Source: Pigmentiphaga sp. NML080357
GTDB lineage: Bacteria; Pseudomonadota; Gammaproteobacteria; Burkholderiales; Burkholderiaceae_B
DNA: 64,000 nt
Assembly (NCBI RefSeq): GCF_002188465.1
Contig: NZ_NINW01000030.1
Coordinates: 1-64,000 of the forward strand
Direction of reading: 5' to 3'
Positions 6,508-15,219 of this stretch are shown in pieces (the stretch's first letter is position 1; each line of letters starts with the position of its first letter). The notes below the pieces were generated by a model. The model worked only from the letters and a program-made list of their open reading frames with translations, did no database searches and was not told where the DNA came from. A program made the translations under genes and the position numbers.

Positions 6508-8424
6508 GTGCTGGCGCAACTGCTGAACGGGCTGGCCAGCGCAAGCAGCCTGTTCCTGCTTTCCCTGGGATTGACGCTCATATTCGGCGTTTCCCGGGTG
6601 GTGAACTTCGCTCATGGCTCGCTCGCCATGCTCGGCCTTTACCTGGGTGTAAGCCTGGCGGGGACGCTGATCCCGCTGCTGGGCGCGCTGGGATTCTGGG
6701 CCGCGGTCGCGGGCGCCGCGCTGGCCGTTGCGGTGGTGGGAGCGCTGGTCGAGCGCGGGTTGCTGCGGCGACTCTATGGCAGCCCCGAACTGTTCCAGCT
6801 GGTGGCGACCTTCGCGCTCGTCCTGATCATCCGCGATGCCACGTTGGCCATCTGGGGCGCCGACGACAGGCTCGGGCCCAAGGCGCCGGGCCTGACTGGC
6901 GTGCTGGCGCCCGGCACGCTGAACCTGCCTGTCTACGATCTGCTGCTGATGGCAACCGGGCTGGTGGTCCTCGGCCTCGTCCAGTGGATCATGGCGGCGA
7001 CTCGTTGGGGGCTGCAGTTGCGCGCCGCGACGGAGGACCGCGAGATGGCGCTGGCCGTGGGCGTGGACGAGCGTCGTCTTTTTACCCAGGTGTTCGCGCT
7101 CGGCGCCGGGCTGGCGGGACTTGCCGGCGCGCTCCAGATGCCGCGCGAGCCGGCCGCGCTGACCTATGACCTGCAGGTGGTGGCCGAAGCTTTCGTCGTC
7201 ACGGTGGTCGGCGGCATGGGCAGCGTGACGGGAGCGTTCGTGGCGGCCATGATGATCGGCATCGTCAAGGCGGCCTGCGTGGCGCTGGGAACCATCGAGG
7301 TCGCCGGCGTGGAACTGGTGCTGCCCAAGCTCACGCTGGTCATCGAGTTCCTGTTGATGGCGGTCGTGCTGGCGGTCCGGCCCTGGGGACTGTTCGGCAG
7401 GCCCGCCGCGCCGGCCCGCGCCGCGCGCACCGAAATGCATCCCTTGCCGCCGCCCACGCGCCGCGGCAACGGGCTGCTAGCGCTGGCCGTGGCGGTGCTG
7501 GTCGCCTTGCCCTGGCTCGCCGCGGACATGCCGTACCTGCTGGTGCTTGCGGTGGACGTGCTGATCGCGGGCTTGTTCGCTGCCAGCCTGTACGTCCTGA
7601 TGGGGCCGGGGGGCATGCATTCGTTCGGCCATGCGGCCTTTCTGGGCCTGGGAGCCTATGGCGCGGCCCTGGCGGCTCCGTGGGTGGCGCAGGCGCTGCC
7701 GGGCCTTGCCTCGACGGGGCCTGGCGGGCTGGCCAGCGCGCTCCTGTGTGTGGCCGCGGGGATGTTGCTGGCATGGGCCGGGGCGGCGGTATACGGCTTC
7801 GTCGTGCTGCGGGCCGCCGGCGTGTATGCCGCCATGCTGACGCTGGCGTTCGCGCAGATCACCTGGTCGGTCGCCTTCCAGTGGGACGCCGTGACGGGCG
7901 GCAGCAACGGTCTGTTCGGTTTTTGGCCGCAGGGGTGGCTGTCCACGCGCGAGGGGTACTACTGGTTTGTCCTGGGCGTCGCATGCGCGGGCGGTCTGTT
8001 GTTGCGGCACGTGTTGCATGCGCCGTTCGGACTGACGCTGCGGATGACGCGCGATGCGCCGTTGCGCGCGGAAAGCCTGGGCCTGCCCGTGTTTGCCGTG
8101 CGCTGGACCGCTTTCATGGCGGCCGGTGCGCTGGCGGGCGTGGCGGGCGGCTTGACCGTGTTCGCCAAGGGATCGGTGGCGCCGGACCTGCTAGCCATTC
8201 CGCGGTCGGTCGATGCGCTGGTCATGACCTTGCTGGGCGGACTGCAATCGCTGGCCGGGCCCTGGGTGGGGGCGCTGGTCTATACGGTGGGGCAGGACTT
8301 CCTGGCTCGCGCGACCGAGTATTGGCGAGCGGCGATCGGCGTGGCGATGCTGGCAATGGTGATGCTGGCTCCCGGAGGCCTGACAGGGCTCGGGCGCCGG
8401 CGGGCACGCGCGGAGGTAGCATGA
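6508..8424 (+). CDS. Fused LivH-LivM-type ABC transporter permease
   Basis: A 638-residue inner-membrane protein joining two permeases that are normally separate. Residues about 1-300 are LivH-like (SLGLTLIFGVSRVVNFAHGS, LRAATEDREMALAVGVDERR, VVGGMGSVTGAFVAAM). Residues about 325-630 are LivM-like (LMGPGGMHSFGHAAFLGLGA, AGVYAAMLTLAFAQ, LLGGLQSLAGPWVGALVYT). Each half is hydrophobic, with about eight membrane segments. Translation starts at a GTG three bases after the binding-protein stop, and the stop overlaps the ATPase start (ATGA). Fused LivHM permeases are known in proteobacteria, so the fusion is not by itself an assembly error. The substrate is unknown. Confidence 0.9.
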   Translation: MLAQLLNGLASASSLFLLSLGLTLIFGVSRVVNFAHGSLAMLGLYLGVSLAGTLIPLLGALGFWAAVAGAALAVAVVGALVERGLLRRLYGSPELFQLVATFALVLIIRDATLAIWGADDRLGPKAPGLTGVLAPGTLNLPVYDLLLMATGLVVLGLVQWIMAATRWGLQLRAATEDREMALAVGVDERRLFTQVFALGAGLAGLAGALQMPREPAALTYDLQVVAEAFVVTVVGGMGSVTGAFVAAMMIGIVKAACVALGTIEVAGVELVLPKLTLVIEFLLMAVVLAVRPWGLFGRPAAPARAARTEMHPLPPPTRRGNGLLALAVAVLVALPWLAADMPYLLVLAVDVLIAGLFAASLYVLMGPGGMHSFGHAAFLGLGAYGAALAAPWVAQALPGLASTGPGGLASALLCVAAGMLLAWAGAAVYGFVVLRAAGVYAAMLTLAFAQITWSVAFQWDAVTGGSNGLFGFWPQGWLSTREGYYWFVLGVACAGGLLLRHVLHAPFGLTLRMTRDAPLRAESLGLPVFAVRWTAFMAAGALAGVAGGLTVFAKGSVAPDLLAIPRSVDALVMTLLGGLQSLAGPWVGALVYTVGQDFLARATEYWRAAIGVAMLAMVMLAPGGLTGLGRRRARAEVA

Positions 8425-9176
8425 GGCTGGCGGTGTCGGACTTGTCCAAATCGTTCGGCGCGGTTCTCGCCGTGGACGGTGTGAGCTTCGACCTGGATGC
8501 CGGGCAGATGCTGGCGTTGATCGGACCGAACGGGGCGGGCAAGAGCACGTGTTTCCAGTGCATCAACGGGCAGCTTCGCCCCGACGCCGGCCGCATCGCA
8601 CTCGAAGGCAGGGACGTCGCCGGCATGGACGTGACAGCGCGTGCACGACTGGGCATGGGGCGTACTTTCCAGATCGCCCAGGTGGCCGTCTCCCTGACGG
8701 TGGAGCAGCACGTCGCGCTGGCGCTGGCCGCCCGGGATCCGGCGGTGTGGCGCCGGGCGGGCCCGCGTGGCCCTGGTGTCGAGCGCGGCGAAGTGCAGGC
8801 ATGGCTGGAGCGATTCGAACTGGCCGAAGCGGCTGGCCGGCTGTGCGGCGAACTGCCATACCCGGAGCTCAAGCGGGTAGAGCTGGCCAGCGCCTTGGCG
8901 CAACGGCCGCGCGTGCTGCTGATGGACGAACCCACCGCCGGGATGACGCGGGCGGACCGGCGGGGGTTGATGGCGCTGGTCAAGCAGGAGGCTGCGCGCG
9001 GATTGGCGGTGCTGTTCACCGAACACAGCATGGATGTGGTGTTCGGCTTTGCCGACCGCGTGCTGGTGCTGGTGCGCGGCCGCGTGGTGGCGCGAGGCAC
9101 GCCGCAGCAGATCGCCGACGATCCCGCCGTCCGCGCCGCCTATCTCGGGACGGCGGCAGCCGGGGAGGGCGCATGA
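8421..9176 (+). CDS. livG: ABC transporter ATP-binding protein (LivG type)
   Basis: A 251-residue cytoplasmic ATPase subunit that powers the fused permease. Walker A is GPNGAGKST near residue 35, Walker B is VLLMDEPTAGM near 165, and the H-loop is FTEHSMDVV. The C-terminal half has the usual LivG ending (RVVARGTPQQIADDPAVRAA YLG). The signature loop reads LPYPELKRVELA where close relatives have a glycine (LPYGxLKR), an unusual proline in the helix-capping position. ATGA overlap with the permease and with livF indicates one coupled operon. Confidence 0.9.
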   Translation: MRLAVSDLSKSFGAVLAVDGVSFDLDAGQMLALIGPNGAGKSTCFQCINGQLRPDAGRIALEGRDVAGMDVTARARLGMGRTFQIAQVAVSLTVEQHVALALAARDPAVWRRAGPRGPGVERGEVQAWLERFELAEAAGRLCGELPYPELKRVELASALAQRPRVLLMDEPTAGMTRADRRGLMALVKQEAARGLAVLFTEHSMDVVFGFADRVLVLVRGRVVARGTPQQIADDPAVRAAYLGTAAAGEGA

Positions 9177-9844
9177 CGGCCCTGCTGCAGGCGCGCAGGC
9201 TCTGCGCCTTCTATGGCAGGGCGCAGGCGCTGTTCGACGTCGATCTCGACGTCGCCGCGGGCGAGATCGTTGCGCTGGTGGGGCGCAACGGCGCCGGCAA
9301 GACCACCCTGATGCGAGCGTTGGCGGGACGGTTGCAGACCTCGGGCGACGTGCTGCTGGATGGCCGGCTCATGAATGGCTGGCGCACCGACAGGCGGGTG
9401 AAGGCCGGCCTGGCCTGGGTACCCGAGGACAGGCGCATTTTCACGCAGCTCACCGCGCGGCAGAACCTCGAGGTGGCCCAGGCGCCGCCGCGGCCGGGCA
9501 TGCCAGCGTGGACGGCCGAACGCGTGTATGGATTGTTCCCCGAACTCGCCGCGCTTGAGCGCCGTCCGGGCGGAGCGCTCAGCGGCGGCGAGCAGCAGAT
9601 GCTGGCCATCGGCAGGGCATTGATGACGCAGCCTCGCGCGATCCTGCTGGACGAACCGTCCGAGGGGGTGGCGCCCATCGTGGTCCAGCGCCTCGTCGAG
9701 GCGATCCGGACGTTGCGGGACCAGGGCCTGGCCGTACTGCTGTCGGAGCAGAACGAGGCGCTCGCGGCTCCGCTCGCCGACCGCAGCCTGTTCATGGACG
9801 ACGGCATGCTGGCGCCGGTGCCCGCGGACTCCTCCGCCGAATAA
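9173..9844 (+). CDS. livF: ABC transporter ATP-binding protein (LivF type)
   Basis: A 223-residue second ATPase of the branched-chain-type transporter. It has Walker A GRNGAGKTT, signature ALSGGEQQMLAIGRAL, Walker B AILLDEPSEGVAP and H-loop LSEQN, all intact, with the LivF-typical WVPEDRRIFTQLT. It pairs with the LivG-type subunit, whose stop overlaps this start by four bases. It ends the operon; the next gene begins about 106 bases downstream behind its own MarR-type promoter. Confidence 0.92.
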   Translation: MTALLQARRLCAFYGRAQALFDVDLDVAAGEIVALVGRNGAGKTTLMRALAGRLQTSGDVLLDGRLMNGWRTDRRVKAGLAWVPEDRRIFTQLTARQNLEVAQAPPRPGMPAWTAERVYGLFPELAALERRPGGALSGGEQQMLAIGRALMTQPRAILLDEPSEGVAPIVVQRLVEAIRTLRDQGLAVLLSEQNEALAAPLADRSLFMDDGMLAPVPADSSAE

Positions 9845-9882
9845 AGAAGGCACCCTTTGGACCGCGCTGGTGTCTCGTCCAT

Positions 9883-9924
9883 ATAGTTGTTATCGTCAAC
9901 AAAGTAGTGTATAAAAACAACTAT
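9883..9924 (+). promoter_or_regulatory. Promoter with MarR-type operator, site A
   Basis: A 42-bp element with terminal arms ATAGTTG (9883-9889) and CAACTAT (9918-9924). Inside it lies a promoter: -35 TTGTTA (9887-9892), a 17-base spacer and -10 TATAAA (9910-9915). Site B at 14422-14463 has the same length, arms, internal GTCAA, TAGT and TATAAAA, with only scattered differences. Because the arms overlap the promoter elements, a bound repressor would block transcription of the crotonase operon starting at 9951. The MarR gene at 13794 is the obvious candidate regulator. Confidence 0.8.
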
Positions 9925-9950
9925 CCAGGCACCAGACACCAGGGGTTCGT

Positions 9951-10718
9951 ATGAGCAGTGCATATTCCACTATCCGGCTCGAGGTCGAGGACCGGGTCGC
10001 CACACTGACGCTGAACCGGCCCGAGAGCCGCAACGCGCTCAACTCGGCCATGTGCGGAGAGCTGATCGCCGCCGCCGAGGCTCTTGCCGCGGACGACGGC
10101 GTGCACGTGGTCCTCATCCGCGGGGAAGGGCCGGTGTTCTGTGCCGGCGCGGACCTGAAGGAACGGCAAGGCATGTCCACGGCCGAACTGACCGCCCGCC
10201 GGGTCAAGGGGTTCACCGCCTATGCCGCGATCGAGCGCCTGCCGCAGGCCGTGATCGCGGTGGTGCAGGGGCCGGCTTTCGGTTCGGGTTGCGAGATCGC
10301 CGGCGCCAGCGATTTCATCCTCGCCTCCACCCAGGCCCAGTTCCGCTATCCCGAAGTCGGCTGGGGCACCATCGGAGCCACGCAGCGCCTGCCGCGCATG
10401 GTGGGCACGCGTATGGCCAAGGAGCTGCTGTTCACCGGGCGTACGGTCGATGCGCGCGAAGCGCAGGCCATCGGGCTGGTCAACCACGTCTACGAGCCGG
10501 GCGAGCTGGAAGAGCGCGCCACCGCCATGGCCCGGCACATCGCCGCCGCCGCCCCGCTGACCGTGCGGCTCACCAAGCGCTGCGTGGACCAGGGCGTGGA
10601 GACCACCCGCGAAGGCGCGATGGCCGTGGAGCTGCTCGCCATCGAGGAGAATCTGCGCCACAGCGATTGGAAGCGGGCGATTGCCGGTTTCGGAGCGGGA
10701 GGCAGGAAAGATGCTTGA
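9951..10718 (+). CDS. Enoyl-CoA hydratase/isomerase family protein (crotonase 1)
   Basis: A 255-residue crotonase-fold protein, expected to hydrate or isomerise an enoyl-CoA in the cytoplasm. It has the oxyanion-hole segment VFCAGADLKER and both residues of the classical hydratase pair: Glu in GSGCEIAGASD and Glu in FRYPEVGWG. It therefore looks like a true hydratase, unlike the two other crotonases in this region. It is the first gene of a five-gene operon under the MarR-type promoter at 9883-9924. Its last eight bases overlap the acyl-CoA ligase start. Confidence 0.88.
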   Translation: MSSAYSTIRLEVEDRVATLTLNRPESRNALNSAMCGELIAAAEALAADDGVHVVLIRGEGPVFCAGADLKERQGMSTAELTARRVKGFTAYAAIERLPQAVIAVVQGPAFGSGCEIAGASDFILASTQAQFRYPEVGWGTIGATQRLPRMVGTRMAKELLFTGRTVDAREAQAIGLVNHVYEPGELEERATAMARHIAAAAPLTVRLTKRCVDQGVETTREGAMAVELLAIEENLRHSDWKRAIAGFGAGGRKDA

Positions 10719-12360
10719 CCGACCCACCACGCTGTATCGCACCCTGGAGCGGACCGCGGCCGAACATGGCGCGCGCGAGGCCTTCGTCTGCCAGGCCGAC
10801 CGGCTGACGTGGGCCCAAGTGCTCGAGGGCAGCCGGCGCATGGCCGCGGCGCTCCACGCCAGCGGCGTACGCAAGGGCGACCATGTCGGCATCATGCTGG
10901 GCAACGGCGCCACCTGGCTGCAGATGTTCTTCGCCTGCGCCGCGCTGGGCGCCGTGACGGTGCCGGTCAATACCCGTTTCAAGACGGACGAGCTGCAGTT
11001 CTGCCTGAAGCAGGCCGACGTGAAACTGCTGGTCTTCGCCGACAAGTTCCTGGGCATCGATTTCGTCGAGCTGCTGACCGCGGTCGAGCCGGCGTTCCAT
11101 GCGGCGCTGCCGGGCCAGGCCCTGCCGGAACTGCGGCGCGCTGTCATGGTGGGCAACGGGCCGTGCCCGGCGGGAGCCGAGCGCTATGCGGACTTCGTGG
11201 CCCGCGCGGATGCGGCGGCGCTCGACCGCATCGAGGCCCTGGCGGCCGAGGTGACGCCCGACGACGTGCTGTTGATGCAGTTCACATCGGGAACGACGTC
11301 TTTCCCCAAGGGCGTGATGCTCACGCACGCCAACATGCTCACCAATGCCTGGGCCGCGGGACAGCGCATCGGCGTTCGCCACGACGACCGCTATTTCAGC
11401 ATCCGGCCGTTCTTCCACGTGTCCGGTACGACGCTGTCCGTCCTGGTCAGCCTGGTCTTCGGCTGCTGCCTGCTGACCCTGCCGAAATTCGACGTGGCCG
11501 AGACGTTGCGCGTGCTGGACCAGGAGAAATGCACGCTGACCTCGGGCAACGACACCATCTTCCTGATGATGATGGGCCATCCCGATTTCGATCCCAAGAA
11601 ACTGCACCTGCGGGGAGGATGGGCCGCCGCCGGACCGGAGGTCATGCAGCAGATCCGCGACGTCATGGGCGTGGACAACGTCTGCAATGCCTATGGGCAG
11701 TCCGAGGCTTCGCCCAACGTGATCATGTCCTCGTGGGACGATCCGTTCGAGCTACGGGCGCACGGCTGGGGGTTGCCGCATCCCGGCACCGAAGTCCGCA
11801 TCGTCGACCAGGACACCGGCGAGGTGTTGCCGCCCGGAGCGCAGGGCGAGATCCAGGTTCGTGGCTGGCACGTCATGCGCGGCTACTACAAGATGCCGGA
11901 GGCGACGGCCAAGGCGCTGACGCCGGAGGGCTGGCTGCGCACCGGAGACCTGGGCGAAATGTCGCCCGAGGGCCGGCTGCGCATGGTGGGCCGGCTCAAG
12001 GACATGTACCGGGTGGGAGGCGAGAACGTGGCTCCCGCCGAGGTCGAGGAAACCCTCCATGCCCATCCGGCGGTGCAGATGGCGCAGGTCGTGGGCGTTC
12101 CCGATGCGCGTCTGGGCGAAGTGACGGCGGCCTTCGTGCTGCTGAAGGAAGGCCGCCGGGCCGAACCGCAGGAGCTGATCGACTGGTGCAAGGCGCGCTG
12201 CGCGAACTTCAAGGTTCCGCGTTATCTCGAGATCGTCGATTCGTTCGACAACATCGGCATGACGGGCAGTTCCAAGGTGCAGAAGAACAAGCTCAAGGCG
12301 CATGCCATCGAGCTGTTCGGCTTGGGGAACGTCCATGCCGCAGGCGGGGGAAAGGCATGA
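10711..12360 (+). CDS. Acyl-CoA synthetase (AMP-forming, class I adenylating enzyme)
   Basis: A 549-residue ANL-superfamily ligase that activates a carboxylic acid to its CoA thioester with ATP. The P-loop is FTSGTTSFPKGVMLTHANM, the A5 motif is YGQSEASPN, the A7 motif is GWLRTGDLG and the hinge region is GRLKDMYRVGGENVAPAEVE. The catalytic lysine region is SSKVQKNKLK. The start at 10711 overlaps the preceding stop; an upstream in-frame ATG would lie inside the crotonase. It is probably the entry enzyme of the pathway. The substrate acid, medium-chain, branched or aromatic, cannot be read from sequence alone. Confidence 0.9.
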   Translation: MLDRPTTLYRTLERTAAEHGAREAFVCQADRLTWAQVLEGSRRMAAALHASGVRKGDHVGIMLGNGATWLQMFFACAALGAVTVPVNTRFKTDELQFCLKQADVKLLVFADKFLGIDFVELLTAVEPAFHAALPGQALPELRRAVMVGNGPCPAGAERYADFVARADAAALDRIEALAAEVTPDDVLLMQFTSGTTSFPKGVMLTHANMLTNAWAAGQRIGVRHDDRYFSIRPFFHVSGTTLSVLVSLVFGCCLLTLPKFDVAETLRVLDQEKCTLTSGNDTIFLMMMGHPDFDPKKLHLRGGWAAAGPEVMQQIRDVMGVDNVCNAYGQSEASPNVIMSSWDDPFELRAHGWGLPHPGTEVRIVDQDTGEVLPPGAQGEIQVRGWHVMRGYYKMPEATAKALTPEGWLRTGDLGEMSPEGRLRMVGRLKDMYRVGGENVAPAEVEETLHAHPAVQMAQVVGVPDARLGEVTAAFVLLKEGRRAEPQELIDWCKARCANFKVPRYLEIVDSFDNIGMTGSSKVQKNKLKAHAIELFGLGNVHAAGGGKA

Positions 12361-13304
12361 CCGACGTGATCCTGTGCGAGTGCTTTGCGCGCGATGGCCT
12401 GCAGCACGAGGAAACCTTCATCCCGACCGCGACCAAGGCGGCGTTGATCGACCGCTTTGCGCGTATCGGTTTCAGGCGCGTGGAGGCGACCTCTTATTCG
12501 AATCCCAAGGTGGTGCCCCAGTTCGCCGACGCCAGCGATCTGTTGCGCACGCTGCCCCGGCGCGACGGCGTCTGGTACAAGGCGACCTGCGCCAACGTGC
12601 GGGCGGTCGAACGGGCGCTGGCCGACCTCGAGGCGGGCTTCGGCGCGAACGAGATCAGCCTGCTGGTGTCGGCCAGCGAATCGCATTCGATGAAGAACCT
12701 GCGGCGCAGCCGTGACGACCAATGGCAGAACGTTGCCGACATGGTGGCGGCGTCGCAGGGGCGGTTCCGGATGATCGGCACCGTGTCGGTGGCGTGGGGC
12801 TGCCCGTTCGAAGGCGAAGTGTCCGCCGCGAGCGTGCTCGAAGACGTGCGGCGGTTTGCGCGGCTGGGCGTGATGCACGTGGCGCTGGGAGACACCACGG
12901 GCATGGCGTCGCCGCCCACGGTCAGGCAGTTGATGGCGGCGGTGCACGCCGAGCTGCCGGAGGTGACCACCGTGGCGCACTTCCACGACACGCGAGGGAC
13001 TGGCCTGGTCAACTACGTGGCGGCCCTGGAGGCGGGGTGCCGCTATTTCGACTGTGCGTTCGGCGGCGTCGGCGGGCATCCGGCCAAGGTGAAGTACGGT
13101 GGAGGGCATACCGGCAACGTCTCGACCGAGGACCTGGTGAACCTGTTCGAGTCCATGGGGGTGTCGACAGGCATCGACCTGGAGGGTCTGCTGGAGACGG
13201 CGGCACAATGCGAACAGGCGCTGGGCCGCACCCTGCACAGCCGGGTGGCGCAGAGCGGCCTGAGTCCCTTGCTGGCTGCGCGCCGGGAAGCCAAGCATGG
13301 ATGA
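12357..13304 (+). CDS. HMG-CoA-lyase-like aldolase (DRE-TIM metallolyase)
   Basis: A 315-residue TIM-barrel lyase expected to cleave a 3-hydroxy-3-methyl-type acyl-CoA retro-aldol fashion. The metal and catalytic residues of the family are present: ARDGLQ near residue 12 and HFHDTRGTG near 210. The C-terminal signature loop, normally GGCPxxxGxxGN, reads GGHPAKVKYGGGHTGN: the catalytic-loop cysteine is histidine and the loop is longer. This suggests a substrate other than HMG-CoA. It overlaps the ligase by ATGA and the thioesterase by eight bases. Confidence 0.85.
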   Translation: MTDVILCECFARDGLQHEETFIPTATKAALIDRFARIGFRRVEATSYSNPKVVPQFADASDLLRTLPRRDGVWYKATCANVRAVERALADLEAGFGANEISLLVSASESHSMKNLRRSRDDQWQNVADMVAASQGRFRMIGTVSVAWGCPFEGEVSAASVLEDVRRFARLGVMHVALGDTTGMASPPTVRQLMAAVHAELPEVTTVAHFHDTRGTGLVNYVAALEAGCRYFDCAFGGVGGHPAKVKYGGGHTGNVSTEDLVNLFESMGVSTGIDLEGLLETAAQCEQALGRTLHSRVAQSGLSPLLAARREAKHG

Positions 13305-13758
13305 CCTGGACAAGCGGATGGAGCTGGAACCGCCGCCGGCCACCATAGCGGTCGGTCCGTTGGCCGGCTCGGCCATCGCGCCGTTCGCCGCCTGGCTGGG
13401 CATAGTCGTGCGCGAGGCCGAGCATGGGCGATCTGTGCTGAGCATGCCCGCCACGAGCCGGCTGGCCAATCGGCGGGGCGTCATCCATGGGGGCGCCATC
13501 GCGACCCTGGTCGATTCGAGCATGGCCATTGCCACACGCACCATCGACGCCGGCATGGAAACGTCCGGCACCGTGGACCTGAACATCCATTTCACCGCCC
13601 CGGGCAGGGGGGATTTGACGGCCCGGGCGGAGGTCAAGCATGCCGGGGCATCGATCGCGTTCTGCCAGTGCGAGGTGCGCGACGAGTCCGGTGCGCTGGT
13701 GGCTACGGCCATGAGCAGCTTCAAGCTGAGGCGGCCCAAGCCGGCGGGCGTCGTCTGA
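13297..13758 (+). CDS. PaaI-family hotdog thioesterase
   Basis: A 153-residue hotdog-fold protein of the PaaI/4-hydroxybenzoyl-CoA thioesterase type. The family signature RRGVIHGGAIATLVDSSM (helix with HGG) lies near residues 60-78, followed by the strand GTVDLNIHFTAPG. It probably releases CoA from a dead-end or product thioester and protects the CoA pool. It is the last catabolic gene before the MarR regulator, which starts 35 bases later and is probably cotranscribed. Confidence 0.85.
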   Translation: MDDLDKRMELEPPPATIAVGPLAGSAIAPFAAWLGIVVREAEHGRSVLSMPATSRLANRRGVIHGGAIATLVDSSMAIATRTIDAGMETSGTVDLNIHFTAPGRGDLTARAEVKHAGASIAFCQCEVRDESGALVATAMSSFKLRRPKPAGVV

Positions 13759-13793
13759 GGTACATTGCTGCCATCATCCTAGCGAGAAAAAGT

Positions 13794-14300
13794 ATGACAC
13801 GACCCGTTCCCGCGAACCTGAAGGAATTGTTTTCCTACCGCTTGAATCGCCTGGCCTTCGTCTCCAGCCGCATCGCGGCGCGAGTGAACGAAAGCCAGTA
13901 CGAGCTGGGCTCGCGTGACTGGCGCATCATCGGGTTGCTGGGCGCGTTTGCGCCGCTGTCGCTGAATGCGCTGGCGCACGAAGCCAATATCGACAAGAGC
14001 CAGGCCAGTCGCAGCGTGGCCGAGCTGATTGAACGCGGATACGTCAAGCGAGGGGCCGACGAGTCCGACGGCCGCGGCGTGCGGCTCGACCTGACGCCGC
14101 AGGGGCGGGCGCTGTACCGCAAGGTGTTTCCCAAGGCCGTCGACCGCAACGAGAAAATGTTGTCCGTGCTGACGGACGAGGAACGCGAGGTACTCGAACG
14201 CGCGCTCGACAAGCTGACCGACCATGCCATCGGCTTGCTGGAAGAGGTCAGGGTCAAGTCCGCCAAGGACGGAAAGGCGCCGGCGCGCAAGGAAAAATAG
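13794..14300 (+). CDS. MarR-family transcriptional regulator
   Basis: A 168-residue winged-helix repressor. The DNA-recognition region is ALAHEANIDKSQASRSVAELIERG and the wing carries DESDGRGVRLDLTPQGR, both typical of MarR. Its position inside a CoA-ester pathway resembles regulators such as BadR, CouR and FerR-type proteins, which release DNA on binding an aromatic or acyl-CoA thioester; that ligand class is inferred. It probably binds the shared sites at 9883, 14422 and 20291 and, being in the first operon, would be autoregulated. A terminator follows at 14331. Confidence 0.9.
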   Translation: MTRPVPANLKELFSYRLNRLAFVSSRIAARVNESQYELGSRDWRIIGLLGAFAPLSLNALAHEANIDKSQASRSVAELIERGYVKRGADESDGRGVRLDLTPQGRALYRKVFPKAVDRNEKMLSVLTDEEREVLERALDKLTDHAIGLLEEVRVKSAKDGKAPARKEK

Positions 14301-14330
14301 CGCCTCCGCGGTCCCGTCGCCGGCAAGAGC

Positions 14331-14360
14331 AAAGCCCGCTTCCATGCGGGCTTTGTTTTT
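14331..14360 (+). terminator. Rho-independent terminator after the MarR gene
   Basis: The arms AAAGCCCGC (14331-14339) and GCGGGCTTT (14346-14354) surround a 6-base loop and are followed by GTTTTT. It separates the first five-gene operon from the promoter at 14422. Confidence 0.92.
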
Positions 14361-14421
14361 GGGCTTGCGCTTTCGGATATCAAGGAGCGCCGTGGGACTC
14401 CAGCCCGCCGCATTCCCGCTT

Positions 14422-14463
14422 ATAGTTGAATTTGTCAATTAAATAGTATATAAAATCAACTAT
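14422..14463 (+). promoter_or_regulatory. Promoter with MarR-type operator, site B
   Basis: A 42-bp element with the same terminal arms (ATAGTTG, CAACTAT) and internal GTCAA, TAGT and TATAAAA as site A. The promoter inside is -35 TTGAAT (14426-14431), a 17-base spacer and -10 TATAAA (14449-14454). It drives the crotonase-CaiB-Bug-enolase operon starting at 14488. Confidence 0.8.
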
Positions 14464-14487
14464 ATTGGAAACCCGCGAGCACCAAGC

Positions 14488-15219
14488 ATGAGCGAACTCC
14501 TGATAGAAGACCGCGGCGCCGTCCGTGTCCTCACGATGAACCGGCCGGAAAAGCACAACGCCCTGAATACGGCCCTGACCCAGGCGCTGCTGGATGCTCT
14601 CCGGCAAGCCGACGCCGAGCCCGGCGTCAACGCCGTGGTGCTGACGGGCGCGGGCAAGTCGTTCTGCGCCGGCGCCGATACCTCGGAATTCAGCGCGCTG
14701 GTGCCGGAGGATCCCCTGGCGGTGAGTGCGCGCGCCGATCTCACTACGAGTCTGCACCTGGTCTTTTCGCGGATGTCCAAGCCGGTCGTCGCGGCGGTGC
14801 GAGGCAATGCCCTGGGCGGCGGCGCCGGCCTGGCCATCGCCTGCGACCTCGCCGTCATGGCCGAGAACGTGCGCTTCGGCTATCCCGAACTCAAGCACGG
14901 CATCGTCGCCGCCGTGGTGATGTCCAACCTGGTGCGCCAGCTCGGGCGCAAGCACGCGTTCGAGCTGCTGTCCATGGGCGAGCCCATCGACGGCGCCCGG
15001 GCGCTGACGCTCGGACTGGCCAACCGGGTCGCTCCCGATGCACAGGTGCTGGACGTCGCGCTGGAAATGGCCGGCAAGCTCGCGGGCTGGAGCCCAATCG
15101 CGATGGGCACGACCAAGCGGCTGTTCCACCGGGTGGCGGAGCTCACGCTGGAAGAAGGGCTGGGCGCCGGGCGCGACGTCAACGTCATCATGCGCGGTTT
15201 CCGCAAGGCGGCCAAATGA
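14488..15219 (+). CDS. Enoyl-CoA hydratase/isomerase family protein (crotonase 2)
   Basis: A 243-residue crotonase with the oxyanion segment SFCAGADTSEFS. The first classical hydratase glutamate is missing: GGGAGLAIACD has Gly where hydratases have GCE. The second, FGYPELKHG, is kept. It resembles crotonase 3 (19543-20268) in both respects (GAGAGL, YPEVRHG), so these two may catalyse an isomerase, hydrolase or unusual lyase step. It is the first gene of the second operon under site B, and its stop overlaps the CaiB start (ATGA). Confidence 0.86.
   Translation: MSELLIEDRGAVRVLTMNRPEKHNALNTALTQALLDALRQADAEPGVNAVVLTGAGKSFCAGADTSEFSALVPEDPLAVSARADLTTSLHLVFSRMSKPVVAAVRGNALGGGAGLAIACDLAVMAENVRFGYPELKHGIVAAVVMSNLVRQLGRKHAFELLSMGEPIDGARALTLGLANRVAPDAQVLDVALEMAGKLAGWSPIAMGTTKRLFHRVAELTLEEGLGAGRDVNVIMRGFRKAAK

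Noticed and set aside
6508-8424. Fused LivHM permease as a sequencing frame error
   Set aside because: The linker is in frame and uninterrupted, and fused LivHM proteins occur in other proteobacteria.
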